This document shows positions 26,811 through 35,040 of a DNA stretch of 56,288 bases, in pieces (within the stretch, counting starts at the first letter, position 1; each line of letters starts with the position of its first letter). The notes beneath the pieces were generated by a model that worked only from the letters and a program-made list of their open reading frames with translations, searched no databases and had not been told where the DNA came from. The translations under genes were made by a program, and so were the position numbers. Origin of the DNA: Akkermansiaceae bacterium (GTDB taxonomy: Bacteria > Verrucomicrobiota > Verrucomicrobiia > Verrucomicrobiales > Akkermansiaceae). Location: the NCBI GenBank assembly GCA_021202525.1, contig JAJQCV010000038.1:1-56288 (forward strand). Reading direction: 5' to 3'.

Positions 26811-27869
26811 TCATAGCTGAATTCCGGCGGGGAGACAAGCCTTCTCTTGGGTGAGAAGGGCGTTGAAATGAGCGAACAGATGGGTATCTTCCGGAGGGGT
26901 GGGCGGGAAGGGGGTATCGTTGTCCAGAACATCCTCGCAGATGTGCATGAAATCGCGCGAGGTTTTGGCCCGTTTCATGTGGTGGTCAAACTCTTCCGGA
27001 AGGCCCCGGGCGGTATAGACCAGATACTTTTTCATCCGGTGGATGTGCTTTTCCTCCACGTAATAGTCCTGCATTTCCAGCGTGCGTTCATACAGGCTGC
27101 GGATGTAGCGGAGGATATCCCGGTACGTGGGGATGGTTACGGATTCTCCCCGGAAGTGGGCGCGCAGCTGGAAAAAAATCCACGGATTGCGCAAGGCGGC
27201 CCTGCCTGCCATCAGGCCCGCCGGGGACGCCAGCCGCACCCACGCGTCCGCCGTCTGCGTGTCCACGATGTTCCCGTTGGCTATGACCGGGCATTTCAGC
27301 GTTGCCGCCGCCCATTTGACCCACTCCGTATGCACGGGGGAGCGGTAGCCCTCCCGCACGGTGCGGGCATGAATGCACACCCGGTCCGGAGCGTGGCGGG
27401 CGATCACGGGCAGAATGCGTTCAAACTCGTCCGGGGTCTCGTAGCCCAGGCGGCATTTGACGGAAAAGGCTCCGGCGGGCAGCGCGTCCCGGAGCGCTCC
27501 CAGGGCGGAATCCATGGCCCGGAGGGAGCGCAGCATGCCGCCGCCTGCGCCCCGCCTGCACACGATGGGGGCGGGACAGCCCATGTTCAGGTCCACCCCG
27601 GCGCAGGCGTGGTTCATCAGGTTCAGGGCGTCCCGGACCAGGTGCTCCGGCTCCTGGCCCACCAGCTGGCCGTAAATGGGGCGTCCGGTCGGGTTTTCGT
27701 CTATGGAGCGCATGATGTACGGGTCCATCTTTTTGTGATGGGCCACTGCTCTGAAATACTCCGTAATGAAATAATCCGGCAGGGAATTCAAGTCATTCAA
27801 CGTCTTGATAAAAGCCAGGTCCGTAAGGTCTTTCATCGGGGCTAGGGCCAGGAGCATGGGCTTGTGCAT
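26811..27869 (-). CDS. tRNA-dihydrouridine synthase family protein
   Basis: The FMN enzyme reduces selected uridines of tRNA to dihydrouridine. The 352-residue protein shows the TIM-barrel start MLLALAPMKDLTDLAF, the conserved block GVDLNMGCPAPIVCRRGAGG with the family cysteine, FSVKCRLGYET, VCIHARTVREGY, PVIANGNIVD, and GLMAGRAALRNPWIF. The closest likeness appears to be DusC-type members, but the subgroup is uncertain. The start at 27869 (MHKPMLLALAPM) is chosen; an in-frame start at 27941 would overlap the divergent ispH gene. It is first in the minus-strand operon. Confidence 0.88.
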   Translation of the reverse strand: MHKPMLLALAPMKDLTDLAFIKTLNDLNSLPDYFITEYFRAVAHHKKMDPYIMRSIDENPTGRPIYGQLVGQEPEHLVRDALNLMNHACAGVDLNMGCPAPIVCRRGAGGGMLRSLRAMDSALGALRDALPAGAFSVKCRLGYETPDEFERILPVIARHAPDRVCIHARTVREGYRSPVHTEWVKWAAATLKCPVIANGNIVDTQTADAWVRLASPAGLMAGRAALRNPWIFFQLRAHFRGESVTIPTYRDILRYIRSLYERTLEMQDYYVEEKHIHRMKKYLVYTARGLPEEFDHHMKRAKTSRDFMHICEDVLDNDTPFPPTPPEDTHLFAHFNALLTQEKACLPAGIQL

Positions 27870-27939
27870 ACCGTGAAAAGCCCGGCTTGGCAAGCTGTGA
27901 TTGTCTTGACGAAAGAAGGAAAGTGTGGAAGCTGTGAGC

Positions 27940-29139
27940 ATGAATCAGGACTCAACCCGCAAAGCCAGAGTGAACGTGAGACGCGCCGAGGTGATGGAAC
28001 TGGTGGAGAAGGAAATCCAGCAGCATTACCAGAGCGAACTGATTTCCCACATCCGCGCCGCGGGCAATGTGTACAACCTGGGCCATACGGAATTCTTCCT
28101 GGCCAGGGAATTCGGGTTCTGCAACGGCGTCCGCCGCGCCATCGACATCGCCTATGCGGCGCGCAAGGTCTTCCCGGACCGGCAGATCTACCTGATCGGC
28201 GACATCATCCACAATCCGGAGGTAAACCGCCAGCTGGAGGGGAAGGGCATTAAAAAACTCCCCTGGAAGCATCTGGACGCCTCCTACGATCAAATTGCAG
28301 CGGACGACGTGGTGATCATCCCTGCCTTCGGCGTTCCCACCTCCTTCATGGAAGCTCTGGAGGAAAAGGGAGTCCAGATCGTGGACACGACCTGCGGGGA
28401 CGTCATGAAAGTGTGGAAAAGGGTGAAAAACTACGCCTCCATGGGCATCACCTCCATCATTCACGGCAAGGCCACCCATGAGGAAACCAGCGCGACGGCT
28501 TCCCGCGCCCTGGGTGAAAAGGGCAGGGGAAAATACCTGGTGGTTTATGACTTGGAGGATGCCGCCGCCGTGTGCGACTATATCCTCGGCAAAGGCAGCC
28601 GGGAAGCCTTCATGAAACGGTTTGAAGGCTGCTGTTCCCCCGGATTTGACCCGGACCGCGATCTGGAGGAAGTGGGCATCGCCAACCAGACGACCATGCT
28701 CAAGACGGAAACCCAGACGCTCCAGAAAATGATCAGGGACGCCATCGTCCAGCGCGACGGCGACGACGACAACTTCTATGTGTTCGACACCATTTGCGGC
28801 GCTACCCAGGACCGCCAGGACGCGCTGTACGATCTCTTGAAAAACCCCTTGGACGTGATGTTCGTGGTGGGCGGTTACAACAGCTCCAATACCACGCATC
28901 TGGTGGACATAGCCAGGAAGCACGTCCCCACCTACTTCATTGAATCCGCTGAAAGCATTAAATCTATCCAGTATGTGGACGCCTTTGATACGGAAACGCG
29001 GGAAGTACGGAGAATGACCACGGAACCCGTGGTGCAGAATCTGGGCAAATCCCTGAAAGTGGGCATTACGGCGGGAGCCTCGTGCCCGGCCAACCTGATT
29101 GAGGCGACTATCCTGCGCATTGCGGACCTCCGCAAATAA
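27940..29139 (+). CDS. ispH: 4-hydroxy-3-methylbut-2-enyl diphosphate reductase (plant/cyanobacterial-length form)
   Basis: IspH makes isopentenyl and dimethylallyl diphosphate in the last MEP-pathway step using a [4Fe-4S] cluster. The 399-residue protein has the cluster cysteines in context (REFGFCNGVRRAIDIA, QIVDTTCGDVMKVW, FDTICGATQDRQDAL), substrate histidines in IGDIIHNPEVNRQL and HGKATHEETSATA, and a C-terminal GASCPANLIEATILR. At about 400 residues it is the longer form seen in plants and cyanobacteria rather than the roughly 315-residue E. coli form. An in-frame GTG at 27925 with AAGGAAA just upstream is an equally possible start. Confidence 0.93.
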   Translation: MNQDSTRKARVNVRRAEVMELVEKEIQQHYQSELISHIRAAGNVYNLGHTEFFLAREFGFCNGVRRAIDIAYAARKVFPDRQIYLIGDIIHNPEVNRQLEGKGIKKLPWKHLDASYDQIAADDVVIIPAFGVPTSFMEALEEKGVQIVDTTCGDVMKVWKRVKNYASMGITSIIHGKATHEETSATASRALGEKGRGKYLVVYDLEDAAAVCDYILGKGSREAFMKRFEGCCSPGFDPDRDLEEVGIANQTTMLKTETQTLQKMIRDAIVQRDGDDDNFYVFDTICGATQDRQDALYDLLKNPLDVMFVVGGYNSSNTTHLVDIARKHVPTYFIESAESIKSIQYVDAFDTETREVRRMTTEPVVQNLGKSLKVGITAGASCPANLIEATILRIADLRK

Positions 29140-29174
29140 AAACGGCCTGCCGTCTCTGCATGGAGAGATGAAAA

Positions 29175-29203
29175 AGGAGCCTGCCCCGGAAGGGGAGGCT
29201 CCT
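29175..29203 (-). terminator. Intrinsic terminator of the zinc-ribbon gene, probably bidirectional
   Basis: AGGAGCCT / AGGCTCCT with a 13-nt loop. On the minus strand it is followed by TTTTTCAT and lies after the zinc-ribbon stop codon. On the plus side it is preceded by ispH. Confidence 0.75.
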
Positions 29204-29259
29204 GAAAAAACTGTTGATGCGGAATGGCGGCCAGGAAGGAGGGCCGGGCGGCGAACATC

Positions 29260-29490
29260 CTACTTTTCCAGGTCTTCCGGCGTAACGGAACGCTGCTCGC
29301 GGGAGGCGAGCAGCGCGGCCTGTTCCACGACGTAATCCGGATTGGCATCAAAGCGGTAGGCGTTGCAGTTGGGGCATGCCGCAGTGGTTTCGGACACGAT
29401 GGAGCCGCAGGCTTCGCAGACCTTGAAATCCGCAGGGCGGTCGATAATCAGTTTGGCTTTATCCAGGCGGGATTGCTGCATGGTAGTCAT
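29260..29490 (-). CDS. Small zinc-ribbon protein, function unknown
   Basis: The 76-residue protein has four cysteines spaced CEAC and CPNC (residues 25, 28, 39 and 42) that would bind one zinc ion. The arrangement (VCEACGSIVSETTAACPNCN) is that of an RNA- or protein-binding zinc ribbon. The C-terminal half is helical and charged (YVVEQAALLASREQRS). No enzyme motif. The start codon lies immediately after the terminator hairpin of rpsT (29499-29527), so either some readthrough feeds it or it has its own promoter inside that hairpin region. Two small minus-strand genes next to each other suggest a translation-related role, which is inference. Confidence 0.7.
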   Translation of the reverse strand: MTTMQQSRLDKAKLIIDRPADFKVCEACGSIVSETTAACPNCNAYRFDANPDYVVEQAALLASREQRSVTPEDLEK

Positions 29491-29498
29491 AATAAAAA

Positions 29499-29527
29499 CA
29501 AGCCGCTCAGCTGAACAGAGCGGCTTG
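29499..29527 (-). terminator. Intrinsic terminator of rpsT
   Basis: CAAGCCGCTC / GAGCGGCTTG, a perfect 10-bp stem, followed on the minus strand by TTTTTATTATGAC. It ends 8 nt before the zinc-ribbon start codon. Confidence 0.9.
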
Positions 29528-29559
29528 CCATAAGATCGACAGAAAACCGAAGTGAAAAC

Positions 29560-29823
29560 TTAGGCGATTTTTGCGATGGCCTTGGCGGCCTTGCTCTTGT
29601 AGTTGGCGGCGCGGTTGGCGGGGATGGTGCCTACCTTGGCGGCCTTGTCAACTGCGGAGGAAAACGTGTTGTAAGCAACGGCGGCGGCTTCCTTGTCAGC
29701 CGTTTCAACAGCGGTGGAAATCTTCTTGCGGAGGGTTCTCAGCCTGGAAGTCGTGGCGCGGTTGCGGGCGGTGCGGGTTGCGGTCTGACGGATGCGCTTG
29801 AGTGCGGATTTGGTATTGGCCAT
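29560..29823 (-). CDS. rpsT: 30S ribosomal protein S20
   Basis: An 87-residue, very basic, helix-rich protein beginning MANTKSALKRIRQTATRTAR, the standard S20 N-terminus, and ending in KSKAAKAIAKIA. S20 binds 16S rRNA early in small-subunit assembly. Length matches the family. A promoter candidate lies at 29864-29891 and a strong terminator follows, so it is a single-gene unit. Confidence 0.97.
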   Translation of the reverse strand: MANTKSALKRIRQTATRTARNRATTSRLRTLRKKISTAVETADKEAAAVAYNTFSSAVDKAAKVGTIPANRAANYKSKAAKAIAKIA

Positions 29824-29863
29824 GTTCGAAAAAAGGTTCGGTTTTCGTTTCGAGGTGGCAGAA

Positions 29864-29891
29864 ACATTAGAATAACAGGATAAAATGTCAA
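29864..29891 (-). promoter_or_regulatory. Candidate sigma70 promoter of rpsT
   Basis: On the minus strand, TTGACA (perfect -35), a 16-bp spacer, then TAATGT. The -10 box ends about 40 nt before the ATG at 29823, so this transcript would have an ordinary leader. Confidence 0.65.
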
Positions 29892-29983
29892 GCTCCGGAT
29901 GTATTTTTTAAGCCATTCCGGCCGCATGCGGTCAGACTGCGGGCTTTACCGGAAAACGGCGGTGTGGCATCATAGGCGCCGTC

Positions 29984-30592
29984 ATGAACAAGCGCGTGGA
30001 TTTGCCTGAGAAAAAATATGAAGGATATATTTTTGACCTGGACGGCACTCTTGTGGACAGCATGCCCCTCCACTACAAGGCATGGCGCAAGGCCCTGGCC
30101 CGCGCAGGCGCTCCCGAATCCGTCTTCCGGGAGGATGAATTCTACTCCTGCGGCGGAAAATCCGCCAATGACGTGGTGTACTTCCTCAATGAACGCTACG
30201 GGCTGGTGATGGATGCGGAATCCACCGCGGCGGACAAGCGCCGCATTTATCTGGAAATGCTGGAGGAGGAAGGCATGCAGCCCATCGGGGAAGTGCTGGA
30301 ATTCGTGCACTCCCTGGGGGATGCCCCCAAGGCCATTGCCACGGGCAGCGCCATTCCCGGCGCGCGCCGCACCCTGGCCGCCGCCGGGCTGACGGGGCTG
30401 TTCGACGTGATTTTAACCCCTGAGGACGTGGAACACGGCAAGCCGGCCCCGGACATGTTCCTGCTGGCCGCGGAACGGCTGGGGGCCGCCCCCTCCCGCT
30501 GCGTGGTGTTTGAAGACGCCGTCCCGGGCATTGCCGCCGCTGCCGCCGCAGGCATGGACTGCGTGCGGGTGCGCAGGCCGTCCCTCGCCTGA
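29984..30592 (+). CDS. HAD-superfamily phosphatase (beta-phosphoglucomutase-like)
   Basis: The 202-residue protein has all four HAD motifs: IFDLDGTLVDS at residues 17-26, with the Asp nucleophile and acid/base, ATGSAI (motif II), HGKPAPDMF (motif III lysine) and VVFEDAVPGI (motif IV). The cap is of the small helical type seen in beta-phosphoglucomutases and sugar-phosphate phosphatases. Substrate cannot be predicted. It is followed by a terminator and is probably a single-gene unit. Confidence 0.88.
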   Translation: MNKRVDLPEKKYEGYIFDLDGTLVDSMPLHYKAWRKALARAGAPESVFREDEFYSCGGKSANDVVYFLNERYGLVMDAESTAADKRRIYLEMLEEEGMQPIGEVLEFVHSLGDAPKAIATGSAIPGARRTLAAAGLTGLFDVILTPEDVEHGKPAPDMFLLAAERLGAAPSRCVVFEDAVPGIAAAAAAGMDCVRVRRPSLA

Positions 30593-30599
30593 TACTGTC

Positions 30600-30626
30600 C
30601 GCCGCGCCTGCGCTGCGGCGTCTTTT
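30600..30626 (+). terminator. Probable terminator after the HAD gene
   Basis: CGCCGC / GCGGCG stem with a 9-nt loop, followed by TCTTTT on the plus strand. The stem is short, hence moderate confidence. Confidence 0.5.
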
Positions 30627-30676
30627 CCCGGCGTATTCCCGCAGGCGGCACGCCCCTGACTTTTCGATGAAAAGGC

Positions 30677-30705
30677 TTCACATTGCGCGCGGAATGCGCT
30701 AGAAC
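30677..30705 (+). promoter_or_regulatory. Candidate promoter of the acetolactate synthase gene
   Basis: TTCACA, a 17-bp spacer, then TAGAAC. A leader of about 31 nt would precede the ATG at 30744. No attenuator-like leader peptide was seen. Confidence 0.45.
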
Positions 30706-30743
30706 CTCTTTTCCTACGCAACAAATAAAAATATTATTTGCAC

Positions 30744-32597
30744 ATGAGTACAAACGACAAAACATCATCCGCCCCGACGAAAACCCGCATGACAGGAGCT
30801 GAAGTGCTCGTGGAATGCCTCGTGCGTGAAGGTGTAGACGTCGTCTTTGCCTATCCCGGCGGCGCCAGCATGCCGATTCACCAGGCCCTGAGCCATCAGC
30901 CCAAAATCCGGACCATCCTCCCCCGCCACGAACAGGGCGGCGCGTTTGGAGCGGAAGGCTACGGCCGTGTTACGGGCAAGGTGGGCGTCTGTATCTCCAC
31001 TTCCGGCCCCGGCGCCACCAACATGATCACCTCCATTGCGGACGCCTATCTGGACTCCACACCCCTGGTGGCCATTACCGCGCAGGTCATGCGCTCCCTG
31101 ATCGGCCGCGGCGCCTTTCAGGAAACGGACGTGTTCGGCATGACCGCCCCCATCGTGAAGCACAGTTACCTGGTCACGGAACCGGAAGAACTACCCCGCA
31201 TCATGAAGGAAGCCTTTTACATCGCTTCCACGGGCCGCCCCGGCCCCGTGGTGATTGACATGCCCAAGGACGTGCAGGAAGCCGTCTTCACCCCGGACTT
31301 CGACATGGAAATGGACCTCCCCGGCTACAATCCGGTGCTGCCCGTTCCCGAGGAAGAGCTGCAAGCCCTCATCCCCCTGATTGAAAACGCCAGCCGTCCC
31401 GTCATCTATGCCGGCGGCGGCATCATCACCGCGGAAGCCTCCGCGGACCTGCTGGAATTCGCGGAACGCACCCAGATCCCCGTGGCCACCACGCTGATGG
31501 GCATCGGGGCCATGCCGGAAACACATCCGCTCTCCCTCCGCTGGCTGGGCATGCACGGAGCCGTGTTCGCCAACAACGCCGTGAATGAAGCGGACCTGGT
31601 CATCGCCCTGGCCGCACGCTTTGACGACCGCGTGACGGGAGCTGTCAGCATGTTCTGTCCGGACTCCACCATCGTCCACATTGACATTGACGCGTGCGAG
31701 ATCAACAAAAACAAAAAAGTCGCCCATCCCATCCGCGCCAACGTGAAGGACGCCCTCGGCGTTCTCAACGCATCCCTGGCAGAGAAGGGCTGGGAACGCA
31801 AATCCTCCGGCTTCACCCGTACGCCGGAATGGCTCAAGACGATCGAAGGCTGGAAGGAACAATTCCCCTTCTCCTATGAAGACCGCAAGGGCTACATCGC
31901 CCCGCAGTCCGTGATTGAGGAACTCTACCGCCAGACGGCGGACAAGGACCCCATCATCTGCACCGGCGTGGGCCAGCACCAGATGTTCGCCGCCCAGTTC
32001 TTCAAATTTGACAACCCCCGCCGCCTGGCCACGTCCGGCGGCTTGGGCACCATGGGCTACGGCCTGCCCGCCGCCATGGGCGCCTGCCTGGCCTATCCGG
32101 ACAAGCTGGTGGTCAACATAGACGGAGACGGCTCCATGCTCATGAACATTCAGGAGCTGGCGACCATCCACGTGGAGCGCATGCCCGTCAAATGCATCAT
32201 CCTGAACAACCAGCACCTGGGCATGGTGGTGCAGTGGGAAGACCTGAAGTACGACTCCAACCGGGCGCAGACCTTTCTGGCGGACCCGCACGACGACTAC
32301 GACCCCACCCACAAGACGGAAGACATCATTTACCCGAACTATCCGCTCATCTGCGCCGGGTTCGGCGTCAAATGCGAGCGTGTGCTCCGCATTGAGGAAC
32401 TTCCCGCAGCAATCACCCGCATGATTGAATCCCCGGAGGCATACGTTCTGGACGTGATGGTCCCCCATGACGTGCATGTTCTCCCGATGATTCTGGGTGG
32501 CATGAGCTACAAGGACGTGATTCTGGAACGCATCGCCGGAGACGGCACTGCCAAAAAGGCGTCCGAACTCGGCAAGGAAATCCCGACTGCCCTGTAG
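30744..32597 (+). CDS. ilvB: Acetolactate synthase, large (catalytic) subunit
   Basis: This TPP- and FAD-dependent enzyme starts branched-chain amino acid synthesis by joining two pyruvates, or pyruvate and 2-oxobutyrate. The 617-residue protein contains VVFAYPGGASMPIHQAL, RHEQGGAFGAEGYGR with the activating Glu, GVCISTSGPGATN, the FAD-domain region, and the TPP motif starting at GDGSMLMNI and ending in NNQHLGMV. It starts at ATG 30744 (MSTNDKTSSA); a TTG two codons upstream is less likely. No small regulatory subunit (ilvN/ilvH) lies next to it, so that gene must be elsewhere or absent. A strong terminator follows. Confidence 0.95.
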   Translation: MSTNDKTSSAPTKTRMTGAEVLVECLVREGVDVVFAYPGGASMPIHQALSHQPKIRTILPRHEQGGAFGAEGYGRVTGKVGVCISTSGPGATNMITSIADAYLDSTPLVAITAQVMRSLIGRGAFQETDVFGMTAPIVKHSYLVTEPEELPRIMKEAFYIASTGRPGPVVIDMPKDVQEAVFTPDFDMEMDLPGYNPVLPVPEEELQALIPLIENASRPVIYAGGGIITAEASADLLEFAERTQIPVATTLMGIGAMPETHPLSLRWLGMHGAVFANNAVNEADLVIALAARFDDRVTGAVSMFCPDSTIVHIDIDACEINKNKKVAHPIRANVKDALGVLNASLAEKGWERKSSGFTRTPEWLKTIEGWKEQFPFSYEDRKGYIAPQSVIEELYRQTADKDPIICTGVGQHQMFAAQFFKFDNPRRLATSGGLGTMGYGLPAAMGACLAYPDKLVVNIDGDGSMLMNIQELATIHVERMPVKCIILNNQHLGMVVQWEDLKYDSNRAQTFLADPHDDYDPTHKTEDIIYPNYPLICAGFGVKCERVLRIEELPAAITRMIESPEAYVLDVMVPHDVHVLPMILGGMSYKDVILERIAGDGTAKKASELGKEIPTAL

Positions 32598-32631
32598 GGC
32601 GGAAAACATTTCCCGTTCACCATCATTCCAG

Positions 32632-32662
32632 ACGGGGCCGCCCTTGAGGGCGGCCCCGTTTC
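32632..32662 (+). terminator. Intrinsic terminator after the acetolactate synthase gene
   Basis: ACGGGGCCGCCC-TTGA-GGGCGGCCCCGT: a perfect 12-bp stem with a 4-nt loop, followed by a short T-run. Confidence 0.85.
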
Positions 32663-32939
32663 ATGTTGGCGGAAGAGAAACTAACAAATTGGGGGGAATA
32701 AAAAATGAAGGCAATAAAAAGGCGGCCCTCACCTTTGAAAACTCCGTGGACAAATGCCGGGACTGTCCTGGAAAAAGGAACCGGAAATGCGGATGAAAGA
32801 CAAGCCGGGAATGACGGTGCCGTGTGAAGAAGCTTCTGGACGTTCCGTCAGGGAATGGCTAGCATGTCGTCATATCACCTGACTATGTGCAAGCCGGCCA
32901 TGGCAGGAACATGAAACAATCCTTGCATGTCCTTTCTGC
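32663..32939. other. Non-coding stretch before the CRISPR leader
   Basis: No gene could be supported here. No cas1, cas2 or other cas fragment was recognised in any frame. Confidence 0.5.
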
Positions 32940-33129
32940 TGCGGCCCCTTGCGCCAACCCCAAGCTCACAGAAAATCACCGGGAAACCGGCGCACTCTGT
33001 AAGCCATTGAGGCTCGAAGATTGATAAACAAATCACTCATCATTACGACCTGCAAGGCGCAGGATGATTGAACAGGTTGGCGCAAAACGCCATTTGAACC
33101 GCTGGCCTTCAATCCCTGCGCTTCAGGCC
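32940..33129 (+). promoter_or_regulatory. Probable CRISPR leader
   Basis: This non-coding region precedes the first repeat. It includes GCGCCAACCCCAAGC (32951-32965) and, shortly after, AAACCGGCGCA, an arrangement resembling the conserved part of type I-C leaders as remembered. The intact first repeats and the degenerate last repeat also place the leader on this side. Confidence 0.4.
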
Positions 33130-33291
33130 GTCGCACCCTCACGGGTGCGTGGATTGAAACGTGCCAAAAGTGCTCCTATGGGCTCTCTCAAAAGGTCGCA
33201 CCCTCACGGGTGCGTGGATTGAAACATTGCATACTCACTACAAGCTCACATAACATAACCGTCGCACCCTCATGGGTGCGTGGATTACAAC
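33130..33291 (+). CRISPR. Three-repeat CRISPR remnant with type I-C-like repeats
   Basis: Three copies of a 31-bp repeat lie at 33130-33160, 33195-33225 and 33261-33291. They begin GTCGCACCCTCACGGGTGCG and end TGGATTGAAAC. The first two are identical; the third carries C-to-T inside the stem region and ATTACAAC instead of ATTGAAAC, as expected for the leader-distal end. The two spacers are 34 bp (33161-33194) and 35 bp (33226-33260), and neither matches another part of this window as far as could be seen by eye. The repeat design (stem GCACCC/GGGTGC and ATTGAAAC end) is that of subtype I-C. No cas gene is present in the window. The first 9 nt of the second spacer (TTGCATACT) recur at 33310-33318 beyond the last repeat. 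Confidence 0.93.
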
Positions 33292-33368
33292 ACGGAGCTC
33301 CGTCACATGTTGCATACTTGCAGTTTGTGATGGACAGGAAGGAGGCAAAAGGGTGAGATAGGTACGGT

Positions 33369-34031
33369 ATGCAAAAGGATTGGTTGAAAGATCTTTTGGA
33401 ATGGAGCCCCCTTTTCCTGGTGCTTCTGGCGGGGGGAGCGCTGTGGGTGTTTTCCAAGTGGCAGCTCAGGAAGGTGGACAGATCGCTGAAGGAGTTATGG
33501 AGAGGCATTATCCGGGAGGCGGAGTCGGGCGATGCGTATTCCCAGTTCCAGGCGGGACGCATGTACCAGAAGGGGAATGGCGTTTCCAGGGATGCCATGG
33601 TAGCGGATGAGTGGTTCCGCAAGGCGCTTCCCGGATTGAAGCGGGAGGCCGATGCCGGGGACAGGGACGCCGCCTTTTGCCTGTACGAGTGTTTCAGGGA
33701 AGGGTTGGCGGTGCAGAAGGATGACGCCAAGGCTTTGTTCTGGCTTCAGCGCGCCGCGGAGCAGGAGGAGCCGGAGGCCATGTTTGCGCTGGCCCTGGAG
33801 TACCGGGAAGGGGGACTGGTGGAAAAGAATGACGATTTATTCATGCATTGGCTGAGAAAAGCGGCGGAGGAAAGGGACGAGAAGGATGCACAGTACCTGC
33901 TGGGCGCCTGTTATGAACACGGCAACGGAGTGCCGCAGGACTTGAATCTTGCAAGGGAATGGTATGAACGTGCGGCAGGCGGTCTGGCGTCCGGCGCCGA
34001 GGAAGCCCTGGAACGGCTGAAGGACTCCTAG
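33369..34031 (+). CDS. Membrane-anchored Sel1-repeat protein
   Basis: The 220-residue protein has one N-terminal membrane segment (residues 12-30, WSPLFLVLLAGGALWVFSK) and then four to five Sel1-like helical repeats (DAYSQFQAGRMYQKGNGVS, DDAKALFWLQRAAEQEEPEA, DAQYLLGACYEHGNGVPQDL, LAREWYERAA). Sel1 repeats form a solenoid used for protein contacts; no enzyme motif is present. The N-terminal anchor without a cleavage site suggests a protein held in the inner membrane. Its stop codon overlaps, by 1 nt, a GTG that could start psd. Confidence 0.82.
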   Translation: MQKDWLKDLLEWSPLFLVLLAGGALWVFSKWQLRKVDRSLKELWRGIIREAESGDAYSQFQAGRMYQKGNGVSRDAMVADEWFRKALPGLKREADAGDRDAAFCLYECFREGLAVQKDDAKALFWLQRAAEQEEPEAMFALALEYREGGLVEKNDDLFMHWLRKAAEERDEKDAQYLLGACYEHGNGVPQDLNLAREWYERAAGGLASGAEEALERLKDS

Positions 34032-34084
34032 TGCGTCAGGAGGCCGTCTTTCGGCTGGACAAAAAGGGAAGGGGACGACACTCT

Positions 34085-34987
34085 ATGCCTTTCATGGAGG
34101 GCATAAGTTATTACAACCGTTATACGGGCCGGGTGGAGCAGGAACAGGTGCTGGGGGAGAAGTACCTCCAGTGGATTTACGGCACCGTTTCCGGGAGGCT
34201 TGCCCTGCACGCTCTGATCAAGCGCGGCATGTTTTCCGCCCTGATGGGATGGTGGAAGAACCGGCCTTCCAGCGCCAAAGGCATTGCCGCCTTTGTGGAG
34301 GAGTACGGCATCAACATGGAGGAGTCCCTCAAGGAACTGGGAGAATTCCAGCATTTCAACGATTTTTTCTACCGGCGCCTGAAGCCCGGAGCGCGTCCGC
34401 TGTCCGGAGGGGAGGAGACGGCTGTTTTTCCGGCGGACGCCCGCCACATGGGCTGGGAGCGGGCGGACCGGATCAGCGGCGTTTTTGTGAAAGGCCAGCG
34501 TTTTGATCTTTCCGCGCTGCTTGGGGATGCCTCCCTGGCGGAGCGGTATGCGGAGGGCGCCGTCGTTCTTTCCCGCCTGTGCCCTACGGATTATCACCGC
34601 TTCCATTTTCCCGTTTCCGGAATTCCCGGCATGTGGAGGAGAATGGGCGGCCCCCTGGCCAGCGTGTCTCCGTATTGCCTGGGCCGGAGCCTGTCATGGC
34701 TGTGGACGAACAAGCGGAATCTGACGCTCGTCCAGTCGGAGCCCTGGGGACAGGTGGCCATGCTGGAAGTGGGTGCCACCGGGGTGGGGCTTATTGAAGA
34801 GACTTACATTCCGGGAGAGTTTGCTGCCAGGGGGGCGGAGAAGGGATATTTTGCGTTCGGCGGCTCCACGGTGATGTGCTTTTTTGAACCGGGCAGAATC
34901 AGGCTGGCTTCCGATCTGCTGGAAAAAACCGGAGAAGGTATGGAAATGTTTGCTCGTCAGGGCGATATGATGGGCAAGTCTGTTTAA
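34085..34987 (+). CDS. psd: Phosphatidylserine decarboxylase (proenzyme)
   Basis: The enzyme converts phosphatidylserine to phosphatidylethanolamine at the membrane. The 300-residue proenzyme has FNDFFYRRLKPGARPL, the His-rich block CPTDYHRFHFPVSG, EVGATGVGLIEETYIPG, and the self-cleavage site FAFGGSTVMCFFEPG, where the serine becomes the pyruvoyl group. The GGST version of the cleavage motif occurs in several bacterial and plant-type decarboxylases in place of LGST. The ATG at 34085, with AGGGGA upstream, was chosen; a GTG at 34031 overlapping the preceding stop would add 18 residues unlike the family. It is likely co-transcribed with the Sel1 protein. Confidence 0.92.
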   Translation: MPFMEGISYYNRYTGRVEQEQVLGEKYLQWIYGTVSGRLALHALIKRGMFSALMGWWKNRPSSAKGIAAFVEEYGINMEESLKELGEFQHFNDFFYRRLKPGARPLSGGEETAVFPADARHMGWERADRISGVFVKGQRFDLSALLGDASLAERYAEGAVVLSRLCPTDYHRFHFPVSGIPGMWRRMGGPLASVSPYCLGRSLSWLWTNKRNLTLVQSEPWGQVAMLEVGATGVGLIEETYIPGEFAARGAEKGYFAFGGSTVMCFFEPGRIRLASDLLEKTGEGMEMFARQGDMMGKSV

Positions 34988-35025
34988 TGGCAGATATCCT
35001 GGGAAAGGGAGTGAAACGGCATTCC

Positions 35026-35040
35026 CGGATTCCTAATCCG
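35026..35040. repeat. Inverted repeat, distal arm, upstream of the PEP-CTERM gene
   Basis: CGGATTCCTAATCCG, itself a dyad with central triplet CCT. It is the exact reverse complement of 35194-35208. Confidence 0.9.

Noticed and set aside
33188..33730. 180-residue minus-strand open frame spanning the CRISPR repeats
   Set aside because: Its end is translated from CRISPR repeats and the rest is antisense to the Sel1-repeat gene.
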